Shown: positions 1 through 7,333 of the stretch, piece by piece
Layout: the number at the start of each line of letters is the position of its first letter
How positions within the stretch are numbered: the first letter of the stretch is position 1
Source of the DNA: Sutterella sp.
GTDB lineage: Bacteria; Pseudomonadota; Gammaproteobacteria; Burkholderiales; Burkholderiaceae_F
Reading direction: 5' to 3'
NCBI GenBank assembly: GCA_020025955.1
Contig: JAHHRF010000023.1
Span: forward strand, 1 to 27,621
DNA: 27,621 nucleotides
Notes under the pieces: generated by a model
Told to the model about the DNA's origin: nothing
What the model saw: the letters and a program-made list of their open reading frames with translations, nothing else
The model's database searches: none
Made by a program: the position numbers and the translations under genes

Positions 1-53
1 CCGCGACCCCCGGCGTGACAGGCCGGTATTCTAACCAACTGAACTACCACTCC
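1..53 (-). tRNA. tRNA-Asp(GTC), 3' part missing at window edge
   Basis: The 5' part of a tRNA-Asp reading leftwards. The acceptor strand GGAGTGG starts at 53, followed by the D arm and an anticodon loop containing GTC. The visible part is identical to the three complete copies at 189-265, 314-390 and 526-602. About 24 bases, including the 3' acceptor and CCA, lie outside the window. Confidence 0.9.
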
Positions 54-188
54 GCGCTTGGGTGTCTCTTTTTACGGAGACGGAGGCTAAAACCTAAGCT
101 CGAATTTTACCGAACTTTCCCACTTTCGTGGGGTTTTATCCTCAGAGGTCACACGCTCATTTTCACAAGGTGTTACCTAAAAAATCAT

Positions 189-265
189 TGGCGGAGTGGA
201 CGGGACTCGAACCCGCGACCCCCGGCGTGACAGGCCGGTATTCTAACCAACTGAACTACCACTCC
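189..265 (-). tRNA. tRNA-Asp(GTC)
   Basis: A complete 77-base tRNA read on the minus strand. It has acceptor GGAGTGG paired with CCACTCC, discriminator G, an encoded CCA end (189-191), anticodon loop CTGTCAC (GTC, Asp) and T arm GGGTTCGAGTCCC. It is identical to its neighbours and lies 135 bases from copy 1 and 48 bases from copy 3. Confidence 0.96.
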
Positions 266-313
266 GCACAGGAAATCTTTTGTTCTGAAGCTGACGTTAT
301 CTCAAGGAAGTGT

Positions 314-390
314 TGGCGGAGTGGACGGGACTCGAACCCGCGACCCCCGGCGTGACAGGCCGGTATTCTAACCAACTGAACTACCACTCC
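314..390 (-). tRNA. tRNA-Asp(GTC)
   Basis: The third of four identical tRNA-Asp genes, 77 bases including an encoded CCA (314-316), with GTC in the anticodon loop. The 48-base spacer to copy 2 (266-313) is unlike the 135-base spacers, so the array alternates long and short spacers. Confidence 0.96.
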
Positions 391-602
391 GCGCTTGGGT
401 GTCTCTTTTTACGGAGACGGAGGCTAAAACCTAAGCTCGAATTTTACCGAACTTTCCCACTTTCGTGGGGTTTTATCCTCAGAGGTCACACGCTCATTTT
501 CACAAGGTGTTACCTAAAAAATCATTGGCGGAGTGGACGGGACTCGAACCCGCGACCCCCGGCGTGACAGGCCGGTATTCTAACCAACTGAACTACCACT
601 CC
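338..602 (-). repeat. Tandem duplication, copy B (tRNA-Asp + spacer + tRNA-Asp)
   Basis: The second copy of the 1-265 segment, identical through two tRNA-Asp genes and the 135-base spacer at 391-525. The spacer contains a hairpin, GTCTC/GAGAC with an A/T-rich loop near 400-417, and a GTGGG/CCCAC hairpin near 455-470. Beyond 602 the sequence diverges from what follows 265, which marks one duplication boundary. Confidence 0.9.
526..602 (-). tRNA. tRNA-Asp(GTC), promoter-proximal copy
   Basis: The first tRNA-Asp downstream of the promoter at 647-694. It is 77 bases with encoded CCA (526-528) and GTC anticodon, identical to the other copies. A leader of about 38 bases separates the expected transcription start near 640 from its 5' end at 602. 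Confidence 0.96.
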
Positions 603-646
603 GTCGTCTTGACTTGAGCGTCATCAGTTCTGAACTGAGAAAGCGA

Positions 647-694
647 ATTATACAGACTTGAAACCGTTTGTCAAAATTATTTTTTTTAATTTTG
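647..694 (-). promoter_or_regulatory. Strong sigma-70 promoter with A-rich upstream element for the tRNA-Asp array
   Basis: On the minus strand a perfect -35 TTGACA (669-674) and a perfect -10 TATAAT (647-652) are 16 bases apart. Directly upstream is an A/T-only tract that forms an 8-base inverted repeat (672-679 with 687-694), which looks like an UP element of a stable-RNA promoter. It lies only a few bases beyond the 3' end of tRNA-Val, so the Asp array has its own start and may also receive read-through. Confidence 0.85.
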
Positions 695-696
695 AG

Positions 697-772
697 TGGT
701 GGGTCCTGAGAGGCTCGAACTCCCGACATTCGCGGTGTAAACGCGACGCTCTACCAACTGAGCTAAGAACCC
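697..772 (-). tRNA. tRNA-Val(TAC)
   Basis: A complete 76-base tRNA on the minus strand. Acceptor GGGTTCT pairs with AGGACCC (one G-T pair), with discriminator A, encoded CCA (697-699), D arm AGCTCAGTTGGTAGAGC and anticodon loop TTTACAC (TAC, Val). It sits between lon and the tRNA-Asp array. A Val-Asp tRNA pair downstream of lon is, to my knowledge, common in Burkholderiales. Confidence 0.96.
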
Positions 773-814
773 CCGGTTCTGTTGTCTGTCTGCTTTCTCG
801 CAAACAGGATTGTT

Positions 815-842
815 ATTGTACCCGTTATCAGGGTTCTGTCTC
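815..842 (-). promoter_or_regulatory. Possible promoter of tRNA-Val
   Basis: Minus-strand -10 TACAAT (815-820) with a poor -35 GAGACA (837-842) 16 bases upstream. It would start transcription about 35 bases before tRNA-Val. The -10 is good but the -35 matches only 4 of 6 bases. Transcription from lon is blocked by the terminator at 866-904, so tRNA-Val needs a local promoter. Confidence 0.35.
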
Positions 843-865
843 TACCCTTTATGCGGTATTTCAAC

Positions 866-904
866 AAAAAACGTCGCCTTGAAGGGTATCTCCAAAGCGA
901 CGTT
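866..904 (-). terminator. Rho-independent terminator of lon
   Basis: Read on the minus strand, AACGTCGC (897-904) pairs with GCGACGTT (870-877), and the loop can pair further. A run of six T follows (866-871). It lies 18 bases after the lon stop codon. Confidence 0.85.
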
Positions 905-921
905 TCGTCTAAAGGCGCGAA

Positions 922-3360
922 TTACTCCGCTTTCTTAGCCTTCGCCTTCGGTTTAGCAGCCGCCTTCTTGGTGGCTTTCTTCTTCCCTAAGGGTTCAACC
1001 AAGGCAACCTTCACCACGTCATCAATGTGCTTGACGGGGATGACTTCGACCTGATCGAGCACGCCTTCCGGCATTTCATCCAAATCACGAACGTTCGCGT
1101 CCGGAATCATCACGATACGGCACCCACCACGGATGGCAGCGAGGATCTTTTCCTTTAAGCCACCGATTTCGAGCACTTCACCATGAAGGTTGATTTCGCC
1201 CGTCATCGCCACATCAGAGCGAACCGGTACCCCCGTCATGGCGGAAATGATAGCCGTCGTCGTGGCCGTCCCGGCACTCGGACCGTCCTTCGGCGTAGCG
1301 CCTTCCGGATAGTGCACGTGCAAGTCCGTTTCGTAGAAGGCCTTCTCGTCAATGCCCCAATCCTTGGCACGCGAGCGCACCACGGAGCGAGCCGTTTCCA
1401 CGCTTTCCTTCATCACGTCGCCAAGGCTACCCGTACGCTGTACGTGGCCCTTGCCAGGGAAGGTTTGCGTTTCGATCTGAAGGATGTCGCCCCCAACGCT
1501 CGTCCAAGCCAAGCCGTTGACAACGCCCACACGCGGATCTTTGCTCACGAGACCGATCGTGTAGCGGGAGACACCAAGGTAGTCCTTGATGTTCTTTTCC
1601 GTCACAACAATGGTCTTCGTTTTGGCCTTGGCCTTCGTTTTCGACGCCTTCTTTTCGGCTTCTGCCTTCGCGGCCATCAAGACGACCTTACGAAGGACCT
1701 TACCGATAGAGCGCTCTAAGGAGCGCACGCCCGCTTCACGGGTGTAGTAGCGAACCATGGATAAGACGGCCTCATCCGTGATTTCCACTTCGCCTTCCTT
1801 GACGCCATTGGCACGCATCTGCTTGGGGATCAAGTGACGCTGCGCAATGTGAAGTTTTTCCTCTTCGGTGTAACCCGAAAGCGAAATCACTTCCATACGA
1901 TCTAAAAGGGCGGGCGGAATGTTGTAGCTGTTCGACGTGGCCACAAACATCACATCCGACAAGTCGTACGGCAGATCCAAGTAGTTATCCTGGAAGGTCG
2001 TGTTTTGTTCTGGGTCGAGCACTTCGAGTAACGCCGCCGCGGGATCCCCACGGTAGTCGGAACTCACCTTATCGATTTCATCCAAGAGGAACAAGGGGTT
2101 CTTGACGCCCACACGGCTCATGGACTTGATGATTTGCCCCGGCATCGCGCCAATGTAGGTACGACGGTGACCGCGAATTTCGCTTTCATCGTGCACGCCA
2201 CCCAAGGCCATACGGACGTACTTACGACCCGTTGCCTTCGCGATCGACTGACCCAAGCTCGTCTTACCGACGCCAGGCGCCCCCACGAAGCAAAGAATCG
2301 GGCTCTTCACCTTCTTGACACGCTGCTGAACCGCTAAATATTCAAGAATGCGTTCCTTGATCTTTTCGAGACCATAGTGGTCTTCTTCCAAGATTTCAGC
2401 GGCCTTAGCGATGTCCTTGGAGACGCGCGTGGTCTTGTGCCAAGGCACATCCAAGAGCACGTCCAAGTAATTTCGAACGACCGTGGCTTCCGAGCTCATC
2501 GCGGGCATCTGGCGTAAACGCTTCAATTCCTGCAAGGCGGTTTCTTCAACCTTTTCAGGGAACCCGGCTTCCTTGATGCGCTTTTCCAATTCGCTCAGCT
2601 CATCCTCACCGTCGGGACTGTCGCCCAATTCCTTACGGATGGCCTTCATCTGTTCGTTGAGGTAGTACTCGCGCTGGTTCTTCTCCATCTGGGTCTTGAC
2701 CATCGCGTCGATACGCTGACGAACGTCCTTGACTTCCTGAGCGCGCGACAAGAGCACTAAGCAGGCCGTCACGCGATCCAAGTCACGGGGGATACGCAAC
2801 ACGTCCAAACACTCCCCATTGGGAATGCGACGGTACTGGAGCATCACACGGATTAAATCGTCTAAGGTGTCGGCGGACTTAATCTGACCGCGCACGGTAT
2901 CGCGCTCACGCTCATCGGTGAGTTCAACCCAGCGCTCAGAGAGCGAAATGCGATAAAGATTGACGTCAGCTTCGCTCGACGTTTCCTTTTCAATCACTTC
3001 GCATTCGGCCACTAAATAGCCGTCGACTTCTTCAATCGCAACAATACGGCACAAGTCTTCACACTGGATGAAGAGCTTGTTGGAGCCATCGGGCAAGCTC
3101 AAGACTTGCTTGGCCACGCCAACGGTCCCGACGTCATAGAGCTGGCTCTGATCGGGGTCATCCGTATTGGCGTCACGCTGGGTGATCAACACCAAGCGCT
3201 CGTCCGAGGTTTGCTGGGCTTCACGCACAGCCAAAATGGACTTTTCACGGCCGATATAAAGGGGCATTAATGCATGGGGATAGGCCACCATGTCACGCAC
3301 GGCCACAGCCGGCAAGCGGAATCGACCCGCTGCGAGCGTTTTAACTTTCTTCTTAGCCAA
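922..3360 (-). CDS. lon: ATP-dependent Lon protease
   Basis: Cytosolic AAA+ serine protease that degrades misfolded and selected regulatory proteins. The protein has 812 residues, slightly longer than E. coli Lon. The N-terminal substrate-binding domain is about 1-220 and a coiled helical region about 220-310. Walker A GAPGVGKTS is at 360-368 and Walker B LFLLDEIDK near 423-431. The C-terminal protease domain has the Ser-Lys dyad: PKDGPSAG with Ser about 695, and GGLKEK with Lys about 738. The C-terminus ends in an unusual Lys/Ala-rich tail of about 20 residues, and another Lys/Ala-rich insert precedes the protease domain. The start codon is TTG, with AGGA 9 bases upstream. The gene follows clpX after a gap that holds a sigma-32-type promoter, and it ends at a strong terminator. 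Confidence 0.97.
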   Translation of the reverse strand: MAKKKVKTLAAGRFRLPAVAVRDMVAYPHALMPLYIGREKSILAVREAQQTSDERLVLITQRDANTDDPDQSQLYDVGTVGVAKQVLSLPDGSNKLFIQCEDLCRIVAIEEVDGYLVAECEVIEKETSSEADVNLYRISLSERWVELTDERERDTVRGQIKSADTLDDLIRVMLQYRRIPNGECLDVLRIPRDLDRVTACLVLLSRAQEVKDVRQRIDAMVKTQMEKNQREYYLNEQMKAIRKELGDSPDGEDELSELEKRIKEAGFPEKVEETALQELKRLRQMPAMSSEATVVRNYLDVLLDVPWHKTTRVSKDIAKAAEILEEDHYGLEKIKERILEYLAVQQRVKKVKSPILCFVGAPGVGKTSLGQSIAKATGRKYVRMALGGVHDESEIRGHRRTYIGAMPGQIIKSMSRVGVKNPLFLLDEIDKVSSDYRGDPAAALLEVLDPEQNTTFQDNYLDLPYDLSDVMFVATSNSYNIPPALLDRMEVISLSGYTEEEKLHIAQRHLIPKQMRANGVKEGEVEITDEAVLSMVRYYTREAGVRSLERSIGKVLRKVVLMAAKAEAEKKASKTKAKAKTKTIVVTEKNIKDYLGVSRYTIGLVSKDPRVGVVNGLAWTSVGGDILQIETQTFPGKGHVQRTGSLGDVMKESVETARSVVRSRAKDWGIDEKAFYETDLHVHYPEGATPKDGPSAGTATTTAIISAMTGVPVRSDVAMTGEINLHGEVLEIGGLKEKILAAIRGGCRIVMIPDANVRDLDEMPEGVLDQVEVIPVKHIDDVVKVALVEPLGKKKATKKAAAKPKAKAKKAE

Positions 3361-3397
3361 AGTTGGGAGTCCTAAAAAATAGTAATTGGGTTGTAGC

Positions 3398-3427
3398 TAT
3401 ATGGGGGCGAGGATAAAAAAATTCAAC
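3398..3427 (-). promoter_or_regulatory. Sigma-32 (heat-shock) type promoter of lon
   Basis: On the minus strand TTGAAT (3421-3426, preceded by G) is followed after 13 bases by CCCCCATATA (3398-3407). This matches the known RpoH pattern of CTTGAAA, 13-14 bases, CCCCATNT. It lies in the 81-base gap between clpX and lon, about 35-65 bases before the TTG start. An rpoH-dependent lon promoter is well established in other proteobacteria. The same bases can form a GGGGCG/CGCCCC hairpin, but the T run sits inside its loop, so it is a poor terminator. Confidence 0.75.
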
Positions 3428-3441
3428 GCCCCTCAAAAGAC

Positions 3442-4686
3442 TTAGCCCTTTTGACGAATCAGTTCGACGGGCGCACCCTCGGTGACGCAGGCTTCGGTAA
3501 TGCGCGCGCCCACCACATCGTCTTCGCTCGGAATGTCAAACATCGCATCGAGCAACACGTTTTCCACGATGGAGCGTAACCCACGAGCCCCCGTCTTACG
3601 TTCAATCGCCTTCTTGGCAATGGCACGCAAGGCCTCAGGGGTGAATTCCAGATTCACGTCTTCCATGTCAAAGAGCGCCTGGTACTGCTTCACGATGGCG
3701 TTCTTGGGTTCCGTGAGAATCGACATCAAGGCGTCTTCATCCAATTCGGCCAAGGTGGAAATCACCGGGAGACGACCCACTAATTCAGGGATCAAGCCAA
3801 ACTTCACCAAGTCACCGGCTTCCACCTGAGCGTAGATTTCCGTCAAGCTCTTCTTGTCAGCGTCTTTGCTGAAGACCTTACCGCCAAAGCCCATTTCGCC
3901 CTTTTCGGTACGACGACCCACGATACGCTGAATGCCGTCAAACGCGCCACCGCAGATAAAGAGGATCTGGCTGGTGTCGACCTGCATCATGGCTTTACCC
4001 GGGTTCTTGCGACCGCCCTGCACGGGCATGTTCGCGACCGTCCCTTCGACGAGCTTCAAAAGGGCCTGCTGCACGCCCTCACCCGAAACGTCACGGGTAA
4101 TAGAGGCGTTTTCGCTCTTACGGGCAATCTTGTCGATTTCGTCCAAGTAGATAATCCCACGCTGGGCGCGTTCGATGTCGCCATCGGCCGCCTGCACGAG
4201 CTTACTGACGATGTTTTCCACGTCTTCACCGACGTAGCCGGCTTCCGTTAACGTGGTGGCATCCGCAATGGCAAAGGGCACATCCAAGGCTTTCGCCAAG
4301 GTTTGCGCCAACAAGGTCTTGCCCGAGCCCGTGGGCCCGATCAAGAGGATGTTGGACTTCTGGAGTTCCACATCACGCTTTTCATCTTCTTGATGACGAA
4401 GGCGCTTGTAGTGGTTGTAAACGGCCACCGAGAGCGTACGCTTAGCGCGGCTCTGACCCACCACATAGCGATCTAAGTGTTCATAGAGCGCATGGGGCTT
4501 TAAAAGGGGCTTGGGCGCTTGAGGGGCAACTTCCCCCTCAACCTGAGGCGCAGCACTGCCGCCCTCTGCCTTCATGTCGTCCGACATCGCACGGATACAG
4601 TCCCCACAGACCATTTCCCCGTGAAGCCCAGCAAAGAGTTCCTTGCAGCGCTTCTCATCGCGCCCGCAAAACGAACATTTACTCAT
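3442..4686 (-). CDS. clpX: ATP-dependent Clp protease, ATP-binding subunit ClpX
   Basis: AAA+ unfoldase that feeds tagged substrates, for example ssrA-tagged proteins, into ClpP. 414 residues. The N-terminal C4 zinc domain has Cys4, Cys7, Cys27 and Cys30, followed by a Gly/Pro/Ala linker to about 60. Walker A GPTGSGKT is at 117-124, the pore loop GYVG at 150-153, and Walker B LDEIDK at 181-186. The ClpP-docking loop reads MGF (265-267), where E. coli has IGF. The substrate-entry loop normally written RKH reads RKN (226-228). The start ATG has the good ribosome site AAGGAAA. It lies 26 bases after clpP and is probably cotranscribed with it. Confidence 0.97.
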   Translation of the reverse strand: MSKCSFCGRDEKRCKELFAGLHGEMVCGDCIRAMSDDMKAEGGSAAPQVEGEVAPQAPKPLLKPHALYEHLDRYVVGQSRAKRTLSVAVYNHYKRLRHQEDEKRDVELQKSNILLIGPTGSGKTLLAQTLAKALDVPFAIADATTLTEAGYVGEDVENIVSKLVQAADGDIERAQRGIIYLDEIDKIARKSENASITRDVSGEGVQQALLKLVEGTVANMPVQGGRKNPGKAMMQVDTSQILFICGGAFDGIQRIVGRRTEKGEMGFGGKVFSKDADKKSLTEIYAQVEAGDLVKFGLIPELVGRLPVISTLAELDEDALMSILTEPKNAIVKQYQALFDMEDVNLEFTPEALRAIAKKAIERKTGARGLRSIVENVLLDAMFDIPSEDDVVGARITEACVTEGAPVELIRQKG

Positions 4687-4712
4687 AATGGTTTCCTTTT
4701 TCGTTGACCGGA

Positions 4713-5315
4713 TTAAAGGGCTTTTTCGAGGTCTTCACGCGTCGTGAAGATACGGTCGATCAAACCATACTCAAGGGCTTCTTCAGCCGTGAGCCAGTAA
4801 TCGCGTTCCGTGTCGTGTGCCACTTCATCGATGGGCTTGCCACAGTTATCCGCCAAGATGCGGTTCAATTCCGCCTTGGTGCGAAGGATTTCGCGAGCCA
4901 CGATTTCAATTTCGGTGGCCTGACCCTTGGTGCCGCCCAACGGCTGGTGAATCATGACGCGGGAGTGCGGGAGCGCATAACGCTTACCCTTTTCGCCCGA
5001 GCTCAAAAGCAAGGCCCCCATGCTCGCCGCCAAGCCCACACAGATGGTGTTGACCTTGGGACGGATGAAGTTCATCGTGTCATAAATCCCCATACCGGCC
5101 GTCACCGAGCCGCCCGGGCTGTTGATGTAGAGGTAGATGTCCTTGTCGGGGTTTTCGCTTTCCAAGAACAACAACTGACCGATGACGGAGCTCGCGCTCT
5201 GGTCATTGACTTCGCCCGTTAAAAAGACGATGCGGTCACGTAAAAGTCGGGAATAAAGGTCGTAGCTACGTTCGCCGCGGCCGGTGTCTTCAATAACGTA
5301 AGGAATGAGACTCAT
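4713..5315 (-). CDS. clpP: ATP-dependent Clp protease, proteolytic subunit ClpP
   Basis: Serine protease subunit that forms the ClpP barrel and is fed by ClpX. The chosen start gives 200 residues, close to the 207 of E. coli ClpP. The catalytic triad is Ser98 (in GLAASMGA), His123 (RVMIHQP) and Asp172 (ERDYW). The reading frame is open upstream to 5528, but family proteins begin at MSLIPYVIE and GGAA lies 11 bases before this ATG, so the longer form is unlikely. A terminator separates it from tig, so it needs its own promoter within 5316-5457. A degenerate sigma-32-like pair, TTGAGT and CCCTTACT, is visible there but is not convincing. Confidence 0.97.
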   Translation of the reverse strand: MSLIPYVIEDTGRGERSYDLYSRLLRDRIVFLTGEVNDQSASSVIGQLLFLESENPDKDIYLYINSPGGSVTAGMGIYDTMNFIRPKVNTICVGLAASMGALLLSSGEKGKRYALPHSRVMIHQPLGGTKGQATEIEIVAREILRTKAELNRILADNCGKPIDEVAHDTERDYWLTAEEALEYGLIDRIFTTREDLEKAL

Positions 5316-5337
5316 AATAAAAACTGTTCCATTGTGG

Positions 5338-5370
5338 GGAGAAAGCCCCTTTTGAAGGCACGCTTTCTCC
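5338..5370 (-). other. Perfect 9-bp stem-loop in the clpP leader
   Basis: GGAGAAAGC (5338-5346 on the plus strand) is exactly complementary to GCTTTCTCC (5362-5370), with a 15-base loop. It sits about 23 bases upstream of the clpP start and just before its ribosome site, with no T run on either strand. It could stabilise the mRNA or affect translation. The 300-base stretch 5316-5615 otherwise holds the tig terminator, a GAGGGAA/TTCCCTC hairpin near 5580-5603, and an AAAGAC/GTCTTT hairpin at 5527-5543. Confidence 0.55.
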
Positions 5371-5457
5371 GTATTGAGTAAGGGATATAACCGCCCCCAC
5401 TCAAGACCCTCGCAACCATGGCAAGGGAACGTAGGTTCGATACCCGAGAAGAAATGG

Positions 5458-5495
5458 AAAAAAGGAGACCGATCTTCAGAACGAAGCCGATCTCC
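5458..5495 (-). terminator. Rho-independent terminator of tig
   Basis: On the minus strand GGAGA-TCGG-CTTC pairs with GAAG-ATCGG-TCTCC across a 5-base loop. One A is bulged, and six T follow (5458-5463). It lies about 120 bases after the tig stop and well before clpP, so tig and clpP are separate transcription units. Confidence 0.85.
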
Positions 5496-5615
5496 TTCTT
5501 GTCTCGATTCGTGAGAAAACGCACTCAAAGACGCGGGGTCTTTAGCGCTATCCTCTCACGCTTCGGCTCAGAGAAGGAGGGAAAGGGTCACCTTCCCTCT
5601 TTCTCAGTGACGACC

Positions 5616-6944
5616 TTAGATCTGGCCGGTCATGAGCTTGTTGAAGTCGAGCTGTTCTTCAACCGTCTTGGCGTGTTCGAGGATCCAGCTGGAAACGTTG
5701 GTTTCCGTGGCCTGACCACGAAGCGTCTGGAGACGGTCCTGATCCTGCATGATGTATTCGATCACTTCTTCAGGCTTTTCGTAGCTAGCGGCGATGTCTT
5801 CAGCCATAGCGCGAACCTGTTCGTCGGTACCGGCGATGTTTTCCTTAGCGATCAAGGCGTCCACGAAGAGACCTAAACGAACGCGGCGGTTAGCCTGTTC
5901 CATGAAGGTTTCAGCGGGCAACTTCGGCATGTTCTTCATGTCGAGGCCACGAGCCGTGAGGTCACGCACCATCTGCTGGGCGAGAACTTCAGCTTCGTTG
6001 CGAACGAGAACCTGGGGAACGGCGAACTGGCAAGCCTTGTCAGCGGCTTCCATGGCTTCAGCCTTGGTCTTCGTTTCGAGACGGGCCTTCACTTCGCGTT
6101 CGAGGTTGGCACGGATTTCGGCACGCATGGCGTCCACACCGGCTTCAACGCCGAGGCTCTTGGCGAATTCGTCGTCAAGGGCGGGGTACTGCGGTTCGGA
6201 GACTTCAACGAGTTCGACTTCGAATTCGACGGGCTGGCCTTCGAGTTCCTTGATGCCGTAGTCAGCCGGGAAGGTCAACGGGAAGGTCTTCTTCTCGCCA
6301 ACGTTCATGCCTTCAACAGCAGCTTCGAATTCGGGGAGCATACGGCCCTGACCCAAATCGAACGTGTAACCTTCAGCGGAACCACCCTGGAAGGCTTCGC
6401 CGTCCTTCGTGCCCTTGAAGTTAACCTTAACGCGGTCGTCAGCCTTAGCAGCACGTTCAACCGGGCTGTAGGTGGCGCGCTGGCGGAGCATAACCTTAAC
6501 GGTCTGTTCCACTTCAGCGTCGGTCACGGGGCAGACATAGCGCTTGAGTTCGATGGCGGAGAAATCAGGGATTTCAACGTCAGGAAGGATTTCAAAGACA
6601 GCCTTGAAGTGCATGTTTTCCTTGTCGTCTTCGACAGGAACCGCATCAATCTTGGGCATACCGGCGATGGCGAGCTTGCTTTCGTCAGCAGCCTTCATCC
6701 AAGCCTGGCCAATCAATTCGTTAACGGCTTCGTCGAAAGCCTGGGGACCGTACATACGGCGAACCTGGTCGGCCGGAACGTGACCCTTACGGAAACCCGG
6801 GATCTTGGCGTCCTTGGCATAGCGGCGAAGGGCCTTCTGAACGAGGACTTCGGCGTCAGCGTAGCTCACCACGAGCTCAAGGGAACGTTCCAAAGGATTG
6901 ACTTCGGCGGCCTGTTCGGCGTTGACGTTGTTTTGTTCGGTCAT
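5616..6944 (-). CDS. tig: Trigger factor, ribosome-associated chaperone and peptidyl-prolyl isomerase
   Basis: Binds ribosomal protein L23 at the exit tunnel and shields nascent chains. 442 residues from the chosen ATG (E. coli: 432). The ribosome-binding loop GFRKGHVP is at about 50-57, close to the family GFRKGKVP. The FKBP-type isomerase domain is at about 155-245 (VNFKGTKDGEAFQGG to VEFEVELVEV), followed by the long helical C-terminal substrate domain. The frame is open upstream to 7010, but the ATG at 6944 has GAAG 9 bases before it and gives a normal N-terminus, while two earlier in-frame ATGs have no ribosome site. Gene order tig-clpP-clpX-lon is the classical proteobacterial one. Confidence 0.96.
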   Translation of the reverse strand: MTEQNNVNAEQAAEVNPLERSLELVVSYADAEVLVQKALRRYAKDAKIPGFRKGHVPADQVRRMYGPQAFDEAVNELIGQAWMKAADESKLAIAGMPKIDAVPVEDDKENMHFKAVFEILPDVEIPDFSAIELKRYVCPVTDAEVEQTVKVMLRQRATYSPVERAAKADDRVKVNFKGTKDGEAFQGGSAEGYTFDLGQGRMLPEFEAAVEGMNVGEKKTFPLTFPADYGIKELEGQPVEFEVELVEVSEPQYPALDDEFAKSLGVEAGVDAMRAEIRANLEREVKARLETKTKAEAMEAADKACQFAVPQVLVRNEAEVLAQQMVRDLTARGLDMKNMPKLPAETFMEQANRRVRLGLFVDALIAKENIAGTDEQVRAMAEDIAASYEKPEEVIEYIMQDQDRLQTLRGQATETNVSSWILEHAKTVEEQLDFNKLMTGQI

Positions 6945-6964
6945 GTTTTTAATCTTCATGAAAA

Positions 6965-6991
6965 CCGAGCATGCAGATTTGCACGACTCGG
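6965..6991 (-). other. Hairpin just upstream of tig
   Basis: CCGAG (6965-6969) and CTCGG (6987-6991) flank a loop containing two TGCA words that can also pair. It is the last structure in a leader of roughly 210 bases between the tig promoter (7165-7194) and its start at 6944. A GCAGGTT/AACCTGC inverted repeat lies near the start of that leader at about 7138-7153. I recognise no known riboswitch in it. Confidence 0.4.
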
Positions 6992-7164
6992 GCAGGGATA
7001 ATCGACTCACAGCGACTGCCTTAGCGTCCGGTAGACCCTAAATGAGGCAATCCGTCTGAATCACGGAATTCGGGCTTGGTTGACTCATCGTCTCACAAGC
7101 GTTTTCGCTCATCCCCCTAAAGTGAAAGGGAGAGCGGGCAGGTTTGAACCTGCATAAGGATGAG

Positions 7165-7194
7165 ATTATACCGTATATAAGGGCATTACGTCAG
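7165..7194 (-). promoter_or_regulatory. Promoter of tig
   Basis: Minus-strand -10 TATAAT is perfect (7165-7170). An 18-base spacer leads to -35 CTGACG (7189-7194), which matches 4 of 6. The expected start near 7158 leaves a leader of about 213 bases before tig. The rest of the 389-base gap to the divergent lipoprotein gene shows no clear plus-strand promoter. TTAAAAT near 7273-7279 is the nearest -10-like word. Confidence 0.65.
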
Positions 7195-7333
7195 GGCCAA
7201 CCCACACCCTAGTCGTCGTCTCTTTTCATCGGGTTGGACAGCACTGAGGTCTTTCCTTGGGCGCGTTTTTCCTTAAAATGAAGGGAACGTTTCGCTGCTC
7301 TATGCAGACCTCCCTTTCGTTAGGCTCCTTTCT

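Larger units (their letters stand above)
1..265 (-). repeat. Tandem duplication, copy A (tRNA-Asp + spacer + tRNA-Asp)
   Basis: This stretch reappears base for base at 338-602, an offset of 337 bases. It covers the part of the first tRNA-Asp inside the window, a 135-base spacer (54-188) and a complete tRNA-Asp. The identity includes the non-functional spacer, so it reflects a recent segmental duplication or gene conversion and not only selection on the tRNA. The copy may extend beyond the window start. Confidence 0.9.

Noticed and set aside
15..567. Short plus-strand frames across the tRNA array
   Set aside because: They are the reverse complements of tRNA genes and spacers, and they repeat only because the tRNAs do.
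1183..1719. Long plus-strand frame inside lon
   Set aside because: Antisense shadow of a well-conserved gene, with no start signals.
3404..3431. GGGGCG/CGCCCC hairpin between clpX and lon as a terminator
   Set aside because: The T run is in the loop and no T run follows the stem on the coding strand. The same bases fit a sigma-32 promoter better.
4713..5528. Longer ClpP with 71 extra N-terminal residues
   Set aside because: The extension runs through the tig terminator and the clpP leader hairpin and has no ClpP-like sequence. The ATG at 5315 gives the normal length.
7138..7153. tRNA T-arm-like sequence GCAGGTTTGAACCTGC
   Set aside because: It is a near-perfect inverted repeat whose loop is too small for a T loop, and no acceptor, anticodon or D arm is present around it.
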